Shown piece by piece: positions 28,561-38,951 of a DNA stretch of 64,000 nucleotides. Numbering within the stretch: position 1 is the first letter of the stretch; each line of letters starts with the position of its first letter. Below the pieces are notes generated by a model. The model worked only from the letters and a program-made list of their open reading frames with translations, made no database searches and was not told the DNA's origin. This DNA is from SKKY01 sp965228015 (GTDB taxonomy: Bacteria; Bacillota; Peptococcia; Peptococcales; SKKY01), in contig OZ245787.1 of NCBI GenBank assembly GCA_965228015.1, positions 1,550,001 through 1,614,000 of the forward strand, read 5' to 3'. The position numbers were made by a program, and so were the translations under genes.

Positions 28561-29465
28561 ATAAAACATATAATTTGAAAAAAGAAGTAGAAAAACCAGT
28601 CCGTCTTACAGGTGGCCACAGACTTTGTGCCGGTTGCGGAGCAGGTATTGTAACAACCAGTGTACTCAGAGCTCTTAAGGAAGAAGACAAAGCAGTAGTA
28701 ACAAATGCAACAGGATGTTTAGAGGTTTCCGCCTTCATGTATCCCTATACCGCATATACAGACAGCTTTATTCATTCTGCTTTTGAAAATGCAGCAGCTA
28801 CATGTTCTGGAACTGAGGCAGCTTACAGAGCTTTGAAACGCAGGGGAAAAGTAAAGGAAAACTTTAAATTTATTACCTTTGGTGGTGATGGTGGTACTTA
28901 TGACATTGGCTTTTAGTCATTATCTGGAGCAATGGAAAGAGGCCATGATATGGTTTATGTTTGTTACGATAATGAAGCTTACATGAATACAGGAGTTCAA
29001 AGAGCTTCCTCAACCCCAAGCTATGCAAGAACAACAACAACACCAATCGGTTCAGAAAATAATGGTAAAAAACAAAGTAAAAAAGATTTAACTGAGATAA
29101 TGGTAGCTCATAATATTCCTTATGTAGCTCAAACGGCACCAATTGGAAATATGAAAGACCTTCATACCAAAGCTCACAAGGCATTATATACAGAAGGGGC
29201 TTGTTTCCTTAATATTTTATCTCCCTGTCCAAGAGGCTGGGATTATCCAATGGAAAAGCTTGCTGAGGTAACCCAATTAGCAGTGGATACTTGTATCTGG
29301 CCATTATATGAAGTTGAAGAAGGATCTTGGAGACTAACTTATTTTCCAAAGAAAAAACTACCAGTAACAGACTTTTTGAAAACTCAAGGCAGATTCCGTC
29401 ATATGTTTAAAAAGGGCAATGAATGGATGCTTGAAGAAGCTCAGGCTTACGTTGACCAGAAATGA
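28557..29465 (+). pseudogene. 2-oxoacid:ferredoxin oxidoreductase, beta subunit, one stop
   Basis: About 302 residues. It binds thiamine diphosphate and the proximal [4Fe-4S] cluster: GHRLCAGCGAGI, NATGCLEVS, the diphosphate motif FGGDGGTYDIG ... NTGVQRASSTP, and ILSPCPRGW (further cluster Cys). TAG at 28914 replaces a codon in DIGFxSLSGAMERG, where family members have Gln, so one C-to-T change explains it. Start ATG overlaps the alpha stop (ATGA). Confidence 0.9.
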
Positions 29466-29529
29466 GAAGGTTTACTTAAGCGGGCTGGAGTGTAAAATAT
29501 GATTATAAGTAGATTGGGAGGTTTTTTCT

Positions 29530-30432
29530 GTGGCAAAATCAATGTTTACAAATGATGTAATATTATCCTGGCTTCAGTATTTTTCAAAAAATGCACCTGT
29601 TGACCTGGCAAAAATTAAGATTCTTGATGTAACTGGTGAGAACAAAAATCTAATTCCTACAGTGATGAGTAATCGAATGGTTCTTGTTTTCACTGATGCA
29701 GGACATCCGGAAATTTTTTACGAAATGTGGAATGCAGAATTAGGAAACTGTGTTATCTGGTACAACGAAGGTTCAGGTCCTGTTGGGGAAATGAAGTCAG
29801 ATAAAGTTTCCGATATGATAGACAGGGGAATAAATTCCTCTGCAGCAATGTTAATTATGAATCCAGATGCTAGAACCAATTACCATATTGGAATGGAAAA
29901 CTTTAGATTTTCTTGCGGTTCTGTTCAGTATGTTTGCAGTGAAGTAAGATTGGCTATTATGAATAAGCTTGACCTGGCAGACAGAGATACAATTTGTATC
30001 GTATCGGGAGAAAGTATTGCTGTTGAATCATCATTAATTGTTTCCGAAGGAAATGTAGTAGCAATAGAATATGATTCCAGAGACAGAATGACAATGGAAG
30101 AAAACGTTGAGAAATTCGGACTAAAAAATGTTAGCATCGGAGATTCAATCCAGGATGGTTATTCTCAAGATCTCCCGATTCCAACAATTGCTTTTATTGT
30201 TGCTTCAAAAAGAATAGATAAGGAAATAAAGAGTCTTCTTGCAGTTAATCCAAAGATGAGAATTGTAATCTATACCTTGGATTTTGAAATATTAATGTCT
30301 ATGGCTCAAATATTTAAAGAGAATGGATTGGTAAGACAGGAAATAGTTAACGTGGCAGCTTCCCGGGTAAATAGTAAAAATATGATAGAACCATTTCCGG
30401 CGCCATGGTTAATTTCTGAGGTTAAAGCATAA
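29530..30432 (+). CDS. CbiT-like Rossmann-fold protein of unknown function
   Basis: 300 residues; GTG 29530 after GGGAGG. The middle part (about 150-205) follows the CbiT / precorrin-6B methylase pattern: DTICIVSGESIAVESSLIV, then VVAIEYDSRDRMTM, EENVEKFGLKNVSI. The usual Gly-rich SAM loop (GxGxG) is replaced by VSGES, so methyltransferase activity is doubtful. The N-terminal 140 residues resemble no family I recognise (MVLVFTDAGHPEIFYEMW). It follows the oxidoreductase operon and ends at a terminator, so it may be co-transcribed. Intact. Confidence 0.55.
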   Translation: MAKSMFTNDVILSWLQYFSKNAPVDLAKIKILDVTGENKNLIPTVMSNRMVLVFTDAGHPEIFYEMWNAELGNCVIWYNEGSGPVGEMKSDKVSDMIDRGINSSAAMLIMNPDARTNYHIGMENFRFSCGSVQYVCSEVRLAIMNKLDLADRDTICIVSGESIAVESSLIVSEGNVVAIEYDSRDRMTMEENVEKFGLKNVSIGDSIQDGYSQDLPIPTIAFIVASKRIDKEIKSLLAVNPKMRIVIYTLDFEILMSMAQIFKENGLVRQEIVNVAASRVNSKNMIEPFPAPWLISEVKA

Positions 30433-30448
30433 TAAATAATGGTTAATT

Positions 30449-30477
30449 AGCTCTCTTTTCAGAGGGCTTTTCTTTTT
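30449..30477 (+). terminator. Intrinsic terminator after the CbiT-like gene
   Basis: AGCTCTCT pairs with AGAGGGCT (one G-T) and runs into TTTTCTTTTT. Confidence 0.75.
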
Positions 30478-30537
30478 GTAAAGAAATGGGTAATAATGGA
30501 GATATTAATAAATGGAAATAAAGAAAGGATGGTAGTA

Positions 30538-31299
30538 ATGGGAATTTTAGATGGAAAAGTTTCAATAATAACAGGAGCAGGTTCTGGAATGGGAAGAGCA
30601 ATAGCCAAAATATATGCCAAAGAAGGAAGTTTTGTTGTAATTGCAGATATGAATCTTAAGACTGCCCAGGAAACTCTTCAGCAAATAGAGGAAGCGGGAG
30701 GCAAAGGCTGTGCAGTATTAGTAGACGTAACCAAAGAAGAAGATATTAAAAAAATGTTTGATTGTGCAGTTGAAAAGTATGGAACAGTAGATATTTTAGT
30801 GAATAATGCAGGAATAATGGATAATTTTGAGCCAGCAGAAGATATGACCGATGAGCTTTGGGACAAGGTTTTTGCAGTGAATACAGCAAGTGTTATGAGA
30901 ACAACAAGGAGAGCAATTCCAATCTTTAAAGAAAAGGGAAAAGGTGTAATAATTAACATAACATCTGCCGGAGGACTTTATGGATCAAGAGCAGGAGCAG
31001 CCTATACTGCTTCAAAGCGTACAGTAACGGGTTTTACTCATAATGTTGGCTTCCAATATGCACTTCTTGGCATCAGGTGTAATGCTATAGCGCCCGGGGC
31101 AGTAAAAACAAATATAGGCTCAACAATTACTAACCCTGATGAGTTTGGATCCTCAAGAGCCATGGCCGGAATGAATTTGAATCCAAGAGCAGGAGAGCCG
31201 GAAGAAGTTGCTGAAGTGGCATTATTCCTGGCATCAGACAAATTAAGCTTTGTAAATGGGGAAACAGTTAAGGTAGACGGCGGATGGACAGCATATTAA
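30538..31299 (+). CDS. Short-chain dehydrogenase/reductase
   Basis: 253 residues, classical SDR with NAD(P)-binding TGAGSGMGRAIA, NNAG (ILVNNAGIM), catalytic Ser in INITSAGG and Tyr-x-x-x-Lys in AAYTASKRTV. The acidic residue at the end of strand 2 (VVIADMN) points to NAD(H) preference. Substrate unknown. ATG 30538 is preferred over 30496 because AAAGGATGG lies just upstream. It stands between a terminator and an unknown small gene. Intact. Confidence 0.92.
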   Translation: MGILDGKVSIITGAGSGMGRAIAKIYAKEGSFVVIADMNLKTAQETLQQIEEAGGKGCAVLVDVTKEEDIKKMFDCAVEKYGTVDILVNNAGIMDNFEPAEDMTDELWDKVFAVNTASVMRTTRRAIPIFKEKGKGVIINITSAGGLYGSRAGAAYTASKRTVTGFTHNVGFQYALLGIRCNAIAPGAVKTNIGSTITNPDEFGSSRAMAGMNLNPRAGEPEEVAEVALFLASDKLSFVNGETVKVDGGWTAY

Positions 31300-31317
31300 A
31301 AATAAGGAGAAAATTAC

Positions 31318-31620
31318 ATGAATAATTTAAAAATTAAAAGTGATAAGATTATAGGTTATTTTGGAGATACAATTAAAGTTCCTATGGAGATTTTTATTCA
31401 GGATTTAGGCTGGATCATAATTCTTAGAGAAGAAGTTGAGAATGTTACAGATAATTGGTTTATATCAAGTAAGTATAATGCATCAACAATAGAGAAAGTT
31501 GATGTTGAGGGTCAGGTTTTGAAACTTACAAATGTATATAAGGCTAATGCTTCTTTTGCTGATAATGAGAAGAACTTAAAATATAATCTTACTTTTGATG
31601 ATATATATATCAACAGATAA
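31318..31620 (+). CDS. Small hypothetical protein
   Basis: 100 residues, ATG 31318 with AAGGAG nine bases upstream. Not recognised. No signal peptide or membrane helix; predicted mostly beta-strand (TIKVPMEIFIQDLGWIIIL, LKYNLTFDDIYINR). It follows the SDR by 18 bases and precedes a lipoprotein remnant, with which it may share a transcript. Confidence 0.55.
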   Translation: MNNLKIKSDKIIGYFGDTIKVPMEIFIQDLGWIIILREEVENVTDNWFISSKYNASTIEKVDVEGQVLKLTNVYKANASFADNEKNLKYNLTFDDIYINR

Positions 31621-31638
31621 GGTTGCGGCATATTTCTA

Positions 31639-32877
31639 ATGAATAAATTTATTAAAATATTATTGATTGCAGTTTTAGCTTTGTTAATTACAGGTTGTGC
31701 AAAAGAATCAACATAGCTTGATTTTTTAAAACCTTTTACTGAGAAACAGGCAGTCAGAGCATTGGAAGAAAATTTTTCTAAAATGGATAAGGTTAATAAA
31801 GAAATAGAGGAAGATGATAAGATTCAAGGAGTTTCACCAGTTTTTTATCAGCCTGAAAATGATGAAGGTTTAGTTGGTATCTATATTTTTGATTCCCTGG
31901 GGGAAAGAAAAAAGCCGGAAGCTGGAACAGTTTCTTTGGCTTTGATTATGAATTAAATAAAAAGAGAATTTATTCAGCAAATAATGTATTAATTAAGTAT
32001 CAATGGACAGAGGAAAACATTGAGCATTGAAAGACAGCAAGTTCTCTGGGAGATATAGTTTTAAAGAAACTTAACCCCTATGAGGAAATTTCTTTCTTTG
32101 GTCAAGGTGAAGACTGGATGGGTTTTTATAAAATAGGATATTATGAGTATTTCTCAGAAGATGAAAAAGGAACACTAATTTATGATGCCTGGAACGTTAA
32201 AGAAGGCAAAGCTGTCTATAAAAAATGGGAGCCGGGAGATGAATTCCAAATAGCTTATAAGCTTGATTTTCCCTATGGAAGCATTAGCGGAGAAACAGTT
32301 CTTCCATCTCGAGAATTAAAATTCAGCAACAGTGCAAGCAGCGGGGGGAGCTTTAATAATACAGAAAGCCTTGAAATGGAAATAAGCTGGGAAGGAAAGA
32401 CTGAAAAAGTTATACTTCACAAAAATGATGTAGAAATCCGTTATGAGGCAGATAAAGATGTTCCCGAAATAGTAAAGGAAATGGCTTATGATAATGTAAG
32501 AATTAATATTGATTTTTATAACAGTCTGGAAAAAAGAAATAGTTAAGGATGCAAAAATCACAGGATTATCAAGAATAGAAACAGGAACTGCATCAGAAAA
32601 TTTAGATATTCAAATGTGGCTATTGGAATACAGGATTCTTTCGGAATCTGAGGAGCCTTTAATTTTGGCTGGTGGTATGACCTCAGATGAAGAAGGATGG
32701 CGCACAGAATATGCTAGTATGGGGCAACCGATTATCGTAGTTGCTCATCATTTAGAGAAAGACTGGTGGGAAAAAGTTGGAATGACAAGCACAGGAACTA
32801 TCGCTGAGGAAAATAATGATTACTCCTCAGCTGCAGTGGAAATGTATGAAAAGTATACTCAAAAGGAGCAAAACTAA
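31639..32877 (+). pseudogene. Hypothetical lipoprotein, multiple lesions
   Basis: ATG 31639 opens a lipoprotein signal (ILLIAVLALLITGC). TAG at 31714 interrupts it at residue 26. Readable blocks follow in shifting frames: FTEKQAVRALEENF, GVSPVFYQPENDEGLVGIY, EISFFGQGEDWMGFYKIGYY, LEMEISWEGKTEKVILHKN, then VAHHLEKDWWEKVG. At least four lesions, including an A6 run near 32530 that needs five. Family not recognised; secreted beta-rich protein. It ends two bases before the next start. Confidence 0.6.
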
Positions 32878-32879
32878 TA

Positions 32880-33785
32880 TGGAAAATCTGATCCTTCAAG
32901 GACGTAACCTTACCTTTGAGGATCTTCAGGCAAAAGAACAAGATTTATCTTTTAATATATTGGAAGCTTTGTTGAAAAAAGAACTTAAAATCAGCAGCCT
33001 TACTTTCTGGTGATAATCCTTTGGAGTGTTCAAAATTGCAGCTTATTTCTTACATGGATCATTCTGTAAGAAACATAAAGGACCGGGATACAGTTCAATT
33101 CATTTCTATTTTAAAGCAATATGAAAAATGTATAGAATTCTACAGAAAACACATTAATGTAAGCGAAATTATTAAAGGACCTTACAGGAAGATTATTGAA
33201 GAGGTTCCTTTTATAGCTTATCGTGAAGCTGTTGCAAATTTAATAATTCATAGAGATTACTCAAAAAATGTTGATTCAAGAATAGAATTTTTCTCTGACA
33301 GAATTGAAATTATTTCACCAGGATCTTTACCTCCGGGAATATCTGAAGCTGAATTTTTGGAGGGCAGGATTTCAAATCCAAGGAATAAGAAAATTGCCCA
33401 TATTTTTTACAGGCTGAAAATAATTGAAAAGCTGGCAACTGGAATAAGAAGAATAAAAGAAATTTATAGTGAATATAAGGAAGATCCGGAATTTATTTTA
33501 ACTGAAAATACTGTAGTAGTTGTTTTGCCAAAAATAAATGTGGTAGAAATTATTATGCCTCCTGTACGAGAAAATCATGGTAATTATCTTACTCTGAAAG
33601 AAGAACAGGTTTATGATTTTATCAGAAGAAATCCTGGGTCAAAAAGAGAAGATGTTCAAAAGTATATTGGCTTAGGTAAAACACAGACAAACATAATACT
33701 AACAAAACTTAGAGATCAGGCTTATATAATTAAAATTGGTAACGGACCAGCAACAGCTTATAAAATTGCGAGGAAAGTGATTTAA
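32880..33785 (+). pseudogene. ATP-binding transcriptional regulator (RecG-like/HATPase_c_4 type)
   Basis: About 300 residues. Central region has the motifs of COG2865-type regulators: FIAYREAVANLIIHRDYS, RIEFFSDRIEIISPGSLP, ISNPRNKKIAHIFYRL, IEKLATGIRRI. A C-terminal winged helix (EEQVYDFIRRNPGSKRED, GLGKTQTNIIL) follows. The N-terminal AlbA_2 domain common in this family is short or missing. One frameshift near 32990 separates the first 37 residues from the rest. ATG 32880. Confidence 0.7.
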
Positions 33786-34572
33786 ATGGAAAATATTATT
33801 TTTTACTACACAGGTACTGGTAACTCTCTATGGGTAGCACGTATTCTTGCAAAAGAATTAGGAGACTGCCAGGTTCAGTCAATTACTGACTGGCAAACAG
33901 CAATCAATTTCAAAGAAGGGGATATAAAATTAAAAATGTTGGGCTGGCATTCCCTGTTCACATTTGGGGAGTTCCCAGAAGGGTTCTGGAATTTTTAGAT
34001 GAGATTACTGAAATTGAAACTGAGTATTTTTTTGCAATTGCCAACAATGGCGGCCAGATTTCTAATACCTTGCTTCAGCTAAAAAGTGAGCTGAATAACA
34101 GAGGTGGAGATTTAGATAACGGATGGTCGGTTTATCTTCCATCAAATTATATTCCCTGGGGCGGACCAGGGCCGGAAGATAAACAGCAATTATTTTTTCT
34201 GAAACAGAAAAGAAAATTTTATCTGTTGCAGAAAAAATAAAAAAACAAGAAAAAAGTAATCCTGAAAAAGGTCCCTTGTGGCAAAGAATATTATTTACTC
34301 AGTTTTATAAGAGAGCCTTTTCATATGTTCCAAAAATGGATGGAAAATTTTGGGCAGATGAGAAATGTAATAGCTGCGGTATTTGTGAAAAAATATGTCC
34401 AAGCAATAATATTACATTAATAGAGGGTAAACCAGATTGGCATCAAAAGTGTGAACAATGCCTTGCCTGCATTCAATGGTGTCCCCGGGAAGCAATTCAA
34501 TATGGCAAAAAGACAATAAAATATAAAAAGTATCATCACCCTAAAATAGAATTAAAAGACATGATTAATTGA
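33786..34572 (+). pseudogene. EFR1-family ferredoxin with flavodoxin-like N terminus
   Basis: About 262 residues. Flavodoxin-like N terminus with FYYTGTGNSLWVARIL, then FAIANNGGQISNTLLQLK, and a C-terminal pair of [4Fe-4S] sites: CNSCGICEKICPSN and CEQCLACIQWCPRE. These proteins are thought to couple flavin and ferredoxin electron flow; partner unknown. Lesions: frameshifts between 33900 and 33960 and again near 34190. It starts one base after the regulator's stop, so the two were an operon. Confidence 0.8.
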
Positions 34573-34610
34573 AAACCTGACCTGTATTAAACGGGGTGGT
34601 TTTTTTCTTT
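34571..34610 (+). terminator. Terminator after the EFR1 gene
   Basis: AAAACC...CCTGT and ACGGG...GGTTTT can pair with small bulges and lead into a seven-T run. Confidence 0.55.
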
Positions 34611-34675
34611 GGGATTAAACTACTTTTTATAAGGGTAAGTTTTAGAAAGAGTAAAAATTATAAAGGGGTTGTTAT

Positions 34676-36029
34676 ATGTTTTTGAAAAGAATTGAAACGG
34701 AGGGATTGTCTTATTATTCCTATATTGTTGGTGACGGGTCAGATCTTGCGGTAATCGATCCAATGAGGGATATTGGAGTATATATAAGGGAAGTTCGAAA
34801 AGCAGGAATGAGAATCAAACATATTTTTGAGACCCACAGAAATGAAGATTATGTAATTGGCTCAATGGAACTGGCTAAAAAAAACCGGGGCCAAAATATA
34901 TATTTCTGCTCATGAAGAATTAGGCCATGTTTATGGGGAGAAAATTAAAGATGGGTTTGAAGTGAAATTAGGAAGTATTACTCTGAAAGCTTTACACACT
35001 CCAGGTCATACTTTGGGGCATATGAGTTATGTTGTGTACGAAGATGGTAAAAAAGATCTTTATCTTGTATTTACAGGGGATTGTTTGTTTATGGGCGATC
35101 TAGGAAGAACGGATTTTTATGGTAGAGAAAATCTTGCTAAAATGACAGGTTTAATGTATGAAAGTATTTTTGAAAAATTAATGCCCCTTGGTGATGATGT
35201 TTTAATTTTTCCTGCTCATGGTCCTGGATCTGCCTGCGGAATAAGTATGGGTAATAGACCCTATTCAACATTAGGATATGAAAGAAGATACAATCCGGTC
35301 CTTCAGGTAAGTTCAAAAGAGGAATTAATTGATACATTTGGATATATGCGTATTAAACCTAAATATTTTGAGATAATGGAAGTTCTGAATGTTGAGGGAG
35401 CACCTTTCCTTGGGGAAGAAGTGATATTAAATGCTCTTACTGTAAAAGAAGTAAAAGAAATAACGGAGGGTATTCTTCTTATTGATGTAAGAACCAAGGA
35501 AGCATATTTTGGGGGACACATTCCAGGTTCTATATATATGTCGAAAAGTAATATTTCAACATTTATAGGAGCAATTTTCTCTTCAGACAGCAAAGTAGTA
35601 TTTGCAATTGACGGAGATTATGGCGAAGTTGAGGATTTTTATTGGTACTGTAGAAGAATTGGCTTTGACAATATAGTTGGGTATCTTCCAAATGCCTGTA
35701 AAAAATGGGAGGAAAGTGGATCTGAACTGGAAAAACTTCCCACGATTACAGTAATTGATTTTAAAGAGCTGCCAGAAGATGGAGATTATATTTTGATAGA
35801 CATTCGTAAGAGTGAGGAACTAGAAGAAGATGATCCATCAAGTAACGGATTGCATCTTCCATTGCAGCAAATCAGTCAGTGTTTTAGAAGAATTACTAAA
35901 GATAAATCAATTTATATTCTTTGCGGTTATGGTGAGAGAGCAACAATTGCAGCATCATATCTGAAGGCTAAAGGATATAAATCAGAAGTAATTACTGGTG
36001 GAGTGAGAATGCTTGCTGCTCTTAAATAA
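34676..36029 (+). pseudogene. MBL-fold hydrolase with two rhodanese domains
   Basis: About 450 residues, persulfide-dioxygenase-like. N-terminal metallo-beta-lactamase fold: the usual HxHxDH is HRNEDY (FETHRNEDYVIGS), a variant seen in one branch of the family, while HTPGHTLGHM, FTGDCLFMGDLGR and FPAHGPGSACG are intact. Two C-terminal rhodanese domains: the first (LIDVRTKEAYFGGHIPGS) lacks an active-site Cys, the second has YILCGYGERA with the catalytic Cys. One frameshift in the A8 run at about 34880. It heads the sulfur-related group. Confidence 0.82.
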
Positions 36030-36031
36030 GG

Positions 36032-37837
36032 GTGAAAATTGGGGAGGAAATTATAACTTATGAAATTGTAGCATCTTTCATATTATTGTTTTTAGCCATA
36101 TTTCTTTTTTCTACAGAAAAAATAAGAATTGATCTGGCTGCTATTTTAATTATGATTTTACTTTCCTGGACAGGAATAATTACTCCTGTAGAGGCATTTT
36201 CTGGTTTCTTCTCCAATGCAGTTGTAACAATAATGGCAGTAATGATTTTAGGATATGGGATAGAATCTTCAGGATCATTAAATTTTATAGCTGATTATAT
36301 AAGTCTGAAGGCTGGAAGGGAAGGTAAAAAAGTACTGGTTTGGATTGCAGCTTCTGTAGGAGTTATTTCTTCTTTTATGCAAAATATAGGTGCTGTAGCT
36401 TTATTCCTTCCCGTAGCAAAAAAATTGGGAAAAATACGGCAGTAAGCTCTAGAAGGTTGTTAATGCCAATGGGTTTTGCAGGCATACTTGGCGGCACTCT
36501 TACAATGATTGCCTCAAGTCCCTTGATAATATTAAACGATTTCTTGGTTGAAAATAGTTATGAAGAATTGAATTTTTTTAGTGTAACGCCGGTTGGAATA
36601 CTTCTATTAACAGCGGGGATACTGTTTTTCTATTATGCCTGGGATAAAATTCTTCCTGGTGATTTAGAGGAAGACGAGAATAGAGAAGATATTCAAGATA
36701 TTTATAATCTTCCTAAACAGGTAATTGAAATCGAAATAACAGAAAACAGTCCCTTGATTGGAAAAACTATTGAAGAAATAGAATTGTGGATTAAAAACAA
36801 GATCCATATTCTGGCAATTTGGGACTCAGGAAGTATAACCTACACTCCCTGGAGAAAAACCAGATTTACGGCAAAACAAAGAATTGCAGTTTTTGGCAAA
36901 CAAGAACATATAAAAGAGTTTCACCAGGTTTTTAATCTTGACAGAAAATCTTTTTTATATGCATTTCACGAGTTAAACGGTGATGAGACAGCAGGATTTT
37001 GCTGAAATAATTATTCCTCCTAAATCTTCAATTATTGGAAAGAGCATCAAGGAAATAGGAATCCGGAAAAACTTTAAAATTGAGCCAATAACATATGTAA
37101 ATCCTGAGGGTGAAAGACTGGACTTAATAGAAAGACCTATGGAAGCAGGGTTGCAGATTATTGTTTTTGGTCTTTGGGAAGACATTAGAAGAATAAAAGA
37201 GTCAAGAGAATTTGTTGTTATTACTGATGTAAAGCAAGTAAAGAGACAAATGGATATAAAAAAAGAAACATTGCTCTTTTATCTTTAGCTCTTTCAATAC
37301 TCCTGGTAATCTTTGGGCTTTCACTTCCATTAAGTTTTTACAGGTGCAATAATTATGGTGCTTTCTGGAGTAATTCCCAAGGAAGATATTTACAAAGCTG
37401 TTGACTGGAAAACAGTATTTCTTTTGGCCGGATTAATTCCCTTGGGTCTGGCATTTGAAAAAAGCGGAGCTGCTGAACTTACTGTAGATATAATACTTGG
37501 GCTAATCAGTTCCTGGCATGTTTTGGGAATTTTATTGGTTATTGGAATTGTTACAGGAATTTTTTCTTTATTTATGTCAAATGCGGCAGCGGCAGCATTA
37601 ATGGTTCCAATTGTTTTAATAATGGCTCCTTCTTTGGGTGTTGGTCCAAGATACCTGGCTTTATTTACGGCTTTATCTGCTTCCAACTCTTTTATACTTC
37701 CCACACATCAGGCAAACGCATATATAAAAACTCCTGGGAAGTACAGCAATTTTGATTTTATTAAAGCGGGAGGATTAATGAGCTTTATTTTCCTTAGTAT
37801 ATCAACATTAATGTTTTATATATTTTTTTTTAAATAA
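36032..37837 (+). pseudogene. SLC13-family permease with two TrkA-C domains
   Basis: About 600 residues when joined: membrane block 1 (ILMILLSWTGIITPVEAFSG, SSFMQNIGAVALFLPVAKK), two cytosolic TrkA-C/RCK-C domains (ITENSPLIGKTIEEIEL; PPKSSIIGKSIKEIGI), and membrane block 2 (AVDWKTVFLLAGLIPLG, FMSNAAAAALMVPIV, NSFILPTHQANAYI). This layout is used for sulfate, thiosulfate or dicarboxylate uptake with Na+. Lesions: frameshifts near 36435, near 37000 and near 37265-37350. The start (GTG 36032) is uncertain. Confidence 0.78.
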
Positions 37838-37857
37838 AATAGAAGGAAGGTGTTTAG

Positions 37858-38376
37858 ATGGAGTTTTTGTTTTTAGAAAAATAGTCTCCATATACTGTTG
37901 GGATTCTGATAGGTCTTTTAAATATTACCGTAATGATTATATCCGGTAAGGCTTTGGGTGCTTCAACAAGCTTTGTTAAAGCAAGCGGTTACCTGGTTAA
38001 GTTTGTAGATAAAGAAAAGGTTGCGAAAAATTCATATTATCAAAAAAACAAACCTGAGCTGGATTGGGGTATGATGCTGGTTTTCGGAATAATTATCGGT
38101 GCATTTATAGCAGCCTTTTTATCCGGAGACTTTAATTTTCAAAAAGTACCAGTAATGCGGACAGAACGTTTTTCAGATAGCTTTCTTCTTCGATTTATTG
38201 TTGCATTTATTGGGGGAGCTTTTCTTGGAGTTGGCTCAAGGTGGGCTGGTGGCTGTACAAGTGGGCACGGAATCAGCGGAACAAGTCAGCTTTCAGTACT
38301 TAGCTGGGCAGCAGCAGGTGCATTTTTTGCCGGTGGTATTGCCGTTGCCTTTATGATATTTGGATTGCCGGGGTGA
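37858..38376 (+). pseudogene. YeeE/YedE-family sulfur transporter subunit, early stop
   Basis: 172 residues. Membrane protein with the conserved Cys motif GSRWAGGCTSGHGISG of thiosulfate/sulfur-atom channels. ATG 37858 follows AGAAGGAAGG. TAG at 37882 (codon 9, FLEKxSPYTVG, Gln most likely) would stop translation; ATG 37933 is the next in-frame start and would remove the first helix. Paired with the second YeeE-type gene just downstream, together making the two halves of the transporter. Confidence 0.82.
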
Positions 38377-38380
38377 TGAG

Positions 38381-38929
38381 ATGAAGAAGAATTATGATAA
38401 TAAAAATCTTCAGCTGTTTTATGGTTTAATGATTGGTATCGCTTTTGGCTTTCTTTTACAAAAAGGGGGAGTAACAAAATATGATGTAATTGTTGGTCAG
38501 TTAAGATTAATTGACTTTACAGTGGTGCAAATAATTATTACGGCAATAATTGTAATAATGCTGGGAATTAGTTTCTTTTATCCCCGGGGAATTATTGAAG
38601 TAAAAACAAAAGCAGGATCAATAAAAAACTCTGTTATTGGAGGTTTAATTTTTGGTGCGGGTTTTGGACTTTTAGGCTACTGCCCTGGAATTATTGCAGG
38701 GGCAATTGGTAATGGATATTTAGATGCTATGACTGGTGGACTTTTAGGCATTATTTTCGGCTCAGCCTTATTTGCTTTTATGTATCCGGAACTAAAAGAA
38801 AAGAAAATTCTCACTGAAGATAAATTTAGCAAGGTTAGTTATTTTGACAAAGTAAAGGGCACTCCCTTTAAGATAACAATTCCTTTCTCCCTTATTCTTC
38901 TTGTGGTATTATTTCTTATAGAAATGTAA
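38381..38929 (+). CDS. YeeE/YedE-family sulfur transporter subunit
   Basis: 182 residues, five predicted membrane helices, with the second-half motif FGAGFGLLGYCPGIIAG that carries the conserved Cys. ATG 38381 lies four bases after the previous stop. Partner of the preceding gene; probable substrate thiosulfate or another sulfane-sulfur compound, from family and from the rhodanese gene nearby. No TusA-like gene is seen. Intact. Confidence 0.83.
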   Translation: MKKNYDNKNLQLFYGLMIGIAFGFLLQKGGVTKYDVIVGQLRLIDFTVVQIIITAIIVIMLGISFFYPRGIIEVKTKAGSIKNSVIGGLIFGAGFGLLGYCPGIIAGAIGNGYLDAMTGGLLGIIFGSALFAFMYPELKEKKILTEDKFSKVSYFDKVKGTPFKITIPFSLILLVVLFLIEM

Positions 38930-38951
38930 AAACGGGGGATACAAATCAGAG

